Shown here: piece after piece, positions 63,583-64,000 of the stretch
How positions within the stretch are numbered: the first letter of the stretch is position 1
Layout of the letters: every line of letters starts with the position of its first letter
Origin: Rhodocyclaceae bacterium
GTDB taxonomy: Bacteria; Pseudomonadota; Gammaproteobacteria; Burkholderiales; Rhodocyclaceae
Assembly: GCA_016721505.1 (NCBI GenBank)
Contig: JADKHX010000001.1
Span: forward strand, 186,001-250,000
DNA: 64,000 bases
Direction of reading: 5' to 3'
Notes under the pieces: generated by a model
What the model saw: the letters and a program-made list of their open reading frames with translations, nothing else
Database searches by the model: none
What the model was told of the DNA's origin: nothing
Program-made: the position numbers and the translations under genes

Positions 63583-64000
63583 TCAATTGCGCTCGAATTG
63601 CCGATCAGTAGAAAGCGCATGGGAGACATGCTGGGGCACCTGCAATTCACCCTGCGCATTTGGGATTGCCTCAATTTGTACGATTGGAGCTGCACCTCGC
63701 ACACCGCCGAAAATGGTTGCAAATGCCGAGTCAGCAGCATCGCGACCGGTGCCGAGGCGCACGAAACCCATAGGGATGGCGACGCCGGAAGGGTCGAAGA
63801 TGTACCAGCGATCACCCAGATAGACTTCAACGTAGGCATGAAAGTCGGTTGGTCCCAGAGCGGGTGACGCACCATAGTCAATTCCGGTAACAAAGCGGGC
63901 GGGTATGTTGACCGCTCGACACAGGGCAATCATTAGATGGGCAAAGTCACGACATACCCCGACTTCTTCCACCAGCGTATCAACCGCGCTGGTATGTCCC
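63583..64000 (-). CDS. Transglutaminase-like protein (N-terminus cut by window edge)
   Basis: The C-terminal 139 residues are present. The triad is visible as the cysteine of GVCRDFAHL, the histidine of DFHAYVEVYL and the aspartate of IFDPSG. The frame stays open to the window end. Short transglutaminase genes of this kind are regular members of Anbu/ATP-grasp/alpha-E clusters, but here two genes on the other strand lie between them. Confidence 0.85.
   Translation of the reverse strand, partial: GHTSAVDTLVEEVGVCRDFAHLMIALCRAVNIPARFVTGIDYGASPALGPTDFHAYVEVYLGDRWYIFDPSGVAIPMGFVRLGTGRDAADSAFATIFGGVRGAAPIVQIEAIPNAQGELQVPQHVSHALSTDRQFERN

Overview
The window looks like a piece of a betaproteobacterial chromosome of moderate GC. 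The leading evidence is the gene order hisF-hisI-hisE-hinT-tatA-tatB-tatC facing a DegS-like protease and a Nif3 gene, the linkage of Mrp with MetG, and a divergent LysR/DUF2917 pair, all arrangements common in Burkholderiales and relatives. The genus cannot be read from the sequence. Genes are densely packed; no stretch longer than about 300 bases lacks a gene. No insertion sequence, phage, integrase, rRNA or CRISPR array was seen. One tRNA (Phe, GAA) lies beside rpsU.

Layout: 1-5.5 kb holds the end of Nif3, a DegS-like periplasmic protease with a C-terminal frameshift, and the tat and his genes. 5.7-11.2 kb holds a TPR/glycosyltransferase-like protein and a coupled pair of exported proteins (TonB-type domain protein and trypsin-like protease). 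11.4-15.7 kb holds a lysine/arginine-type decarboxylase, an aspartoacylase-family hydrolase and a basic amino acid binding protein. 15.8-19.7 kb holds dcd and the biotin genes bioD, bioA and bioF. 19.7-28.8 kb is mixed housekeeping: site-2 protease, DUF2917/LysR, diguanylate cyclase, Mrp, MAPEG, saccharopine-dehydrogenase-like reductase, YajD, metG and acylphosphatase. 28.9-31.3 kb holds an ArsR-SRPBCC-SRPBCC operon, a GNAT enzyme and a tiny cysteine-rich membrane protein. Then come dnaE (31.3-34.8), an esterase plus two wax ester synthase/DGAT paralogues (34.9-39.2), rpsU/tRNA-Phe, a flavoprotein, a nitroreductase, a membrane-anchored FAH-family protein, a metallophosphatase, a LuxR-type regulator, an acyl-CoA dehydrogenase/phosphotransferase/DUF6285 operon and an MFS transporter.

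50.0-52.0 kb is a compact bufferin-type RiPP locus: a six-cysteine secreted precursor, a DUF692 (MNIO) enzyme and a DUF2063 partner, with an attenuator-like hairpin after the precursor and a possible ECF-type promoter before it. A frameshifted Tat-dependent PhoX phosphatase follows. 54.6-64.0 kb carries the Anbu (ancestral proteasome-like) cluster: TSUP permease, a giant transglutaminase-DUF2126 protein, Anbu, an alpha-E protein, a circularly permuted ATP-grasp protein, two unrelated genes, then another transglutaminase cut by the window edge.

The strongest unexplained signal is a dispersed repeat family: sixteen copies with constant ends and three interchangeable middles (short, medium, long). 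Thirteen are intergenic and three lie inside genes (tatB, a phosphotransferase, the giant transglutaminase), where they are translated in frame. A different palindromic insertion sits in frame inside bioD, and tatB also carries a second palindrome.
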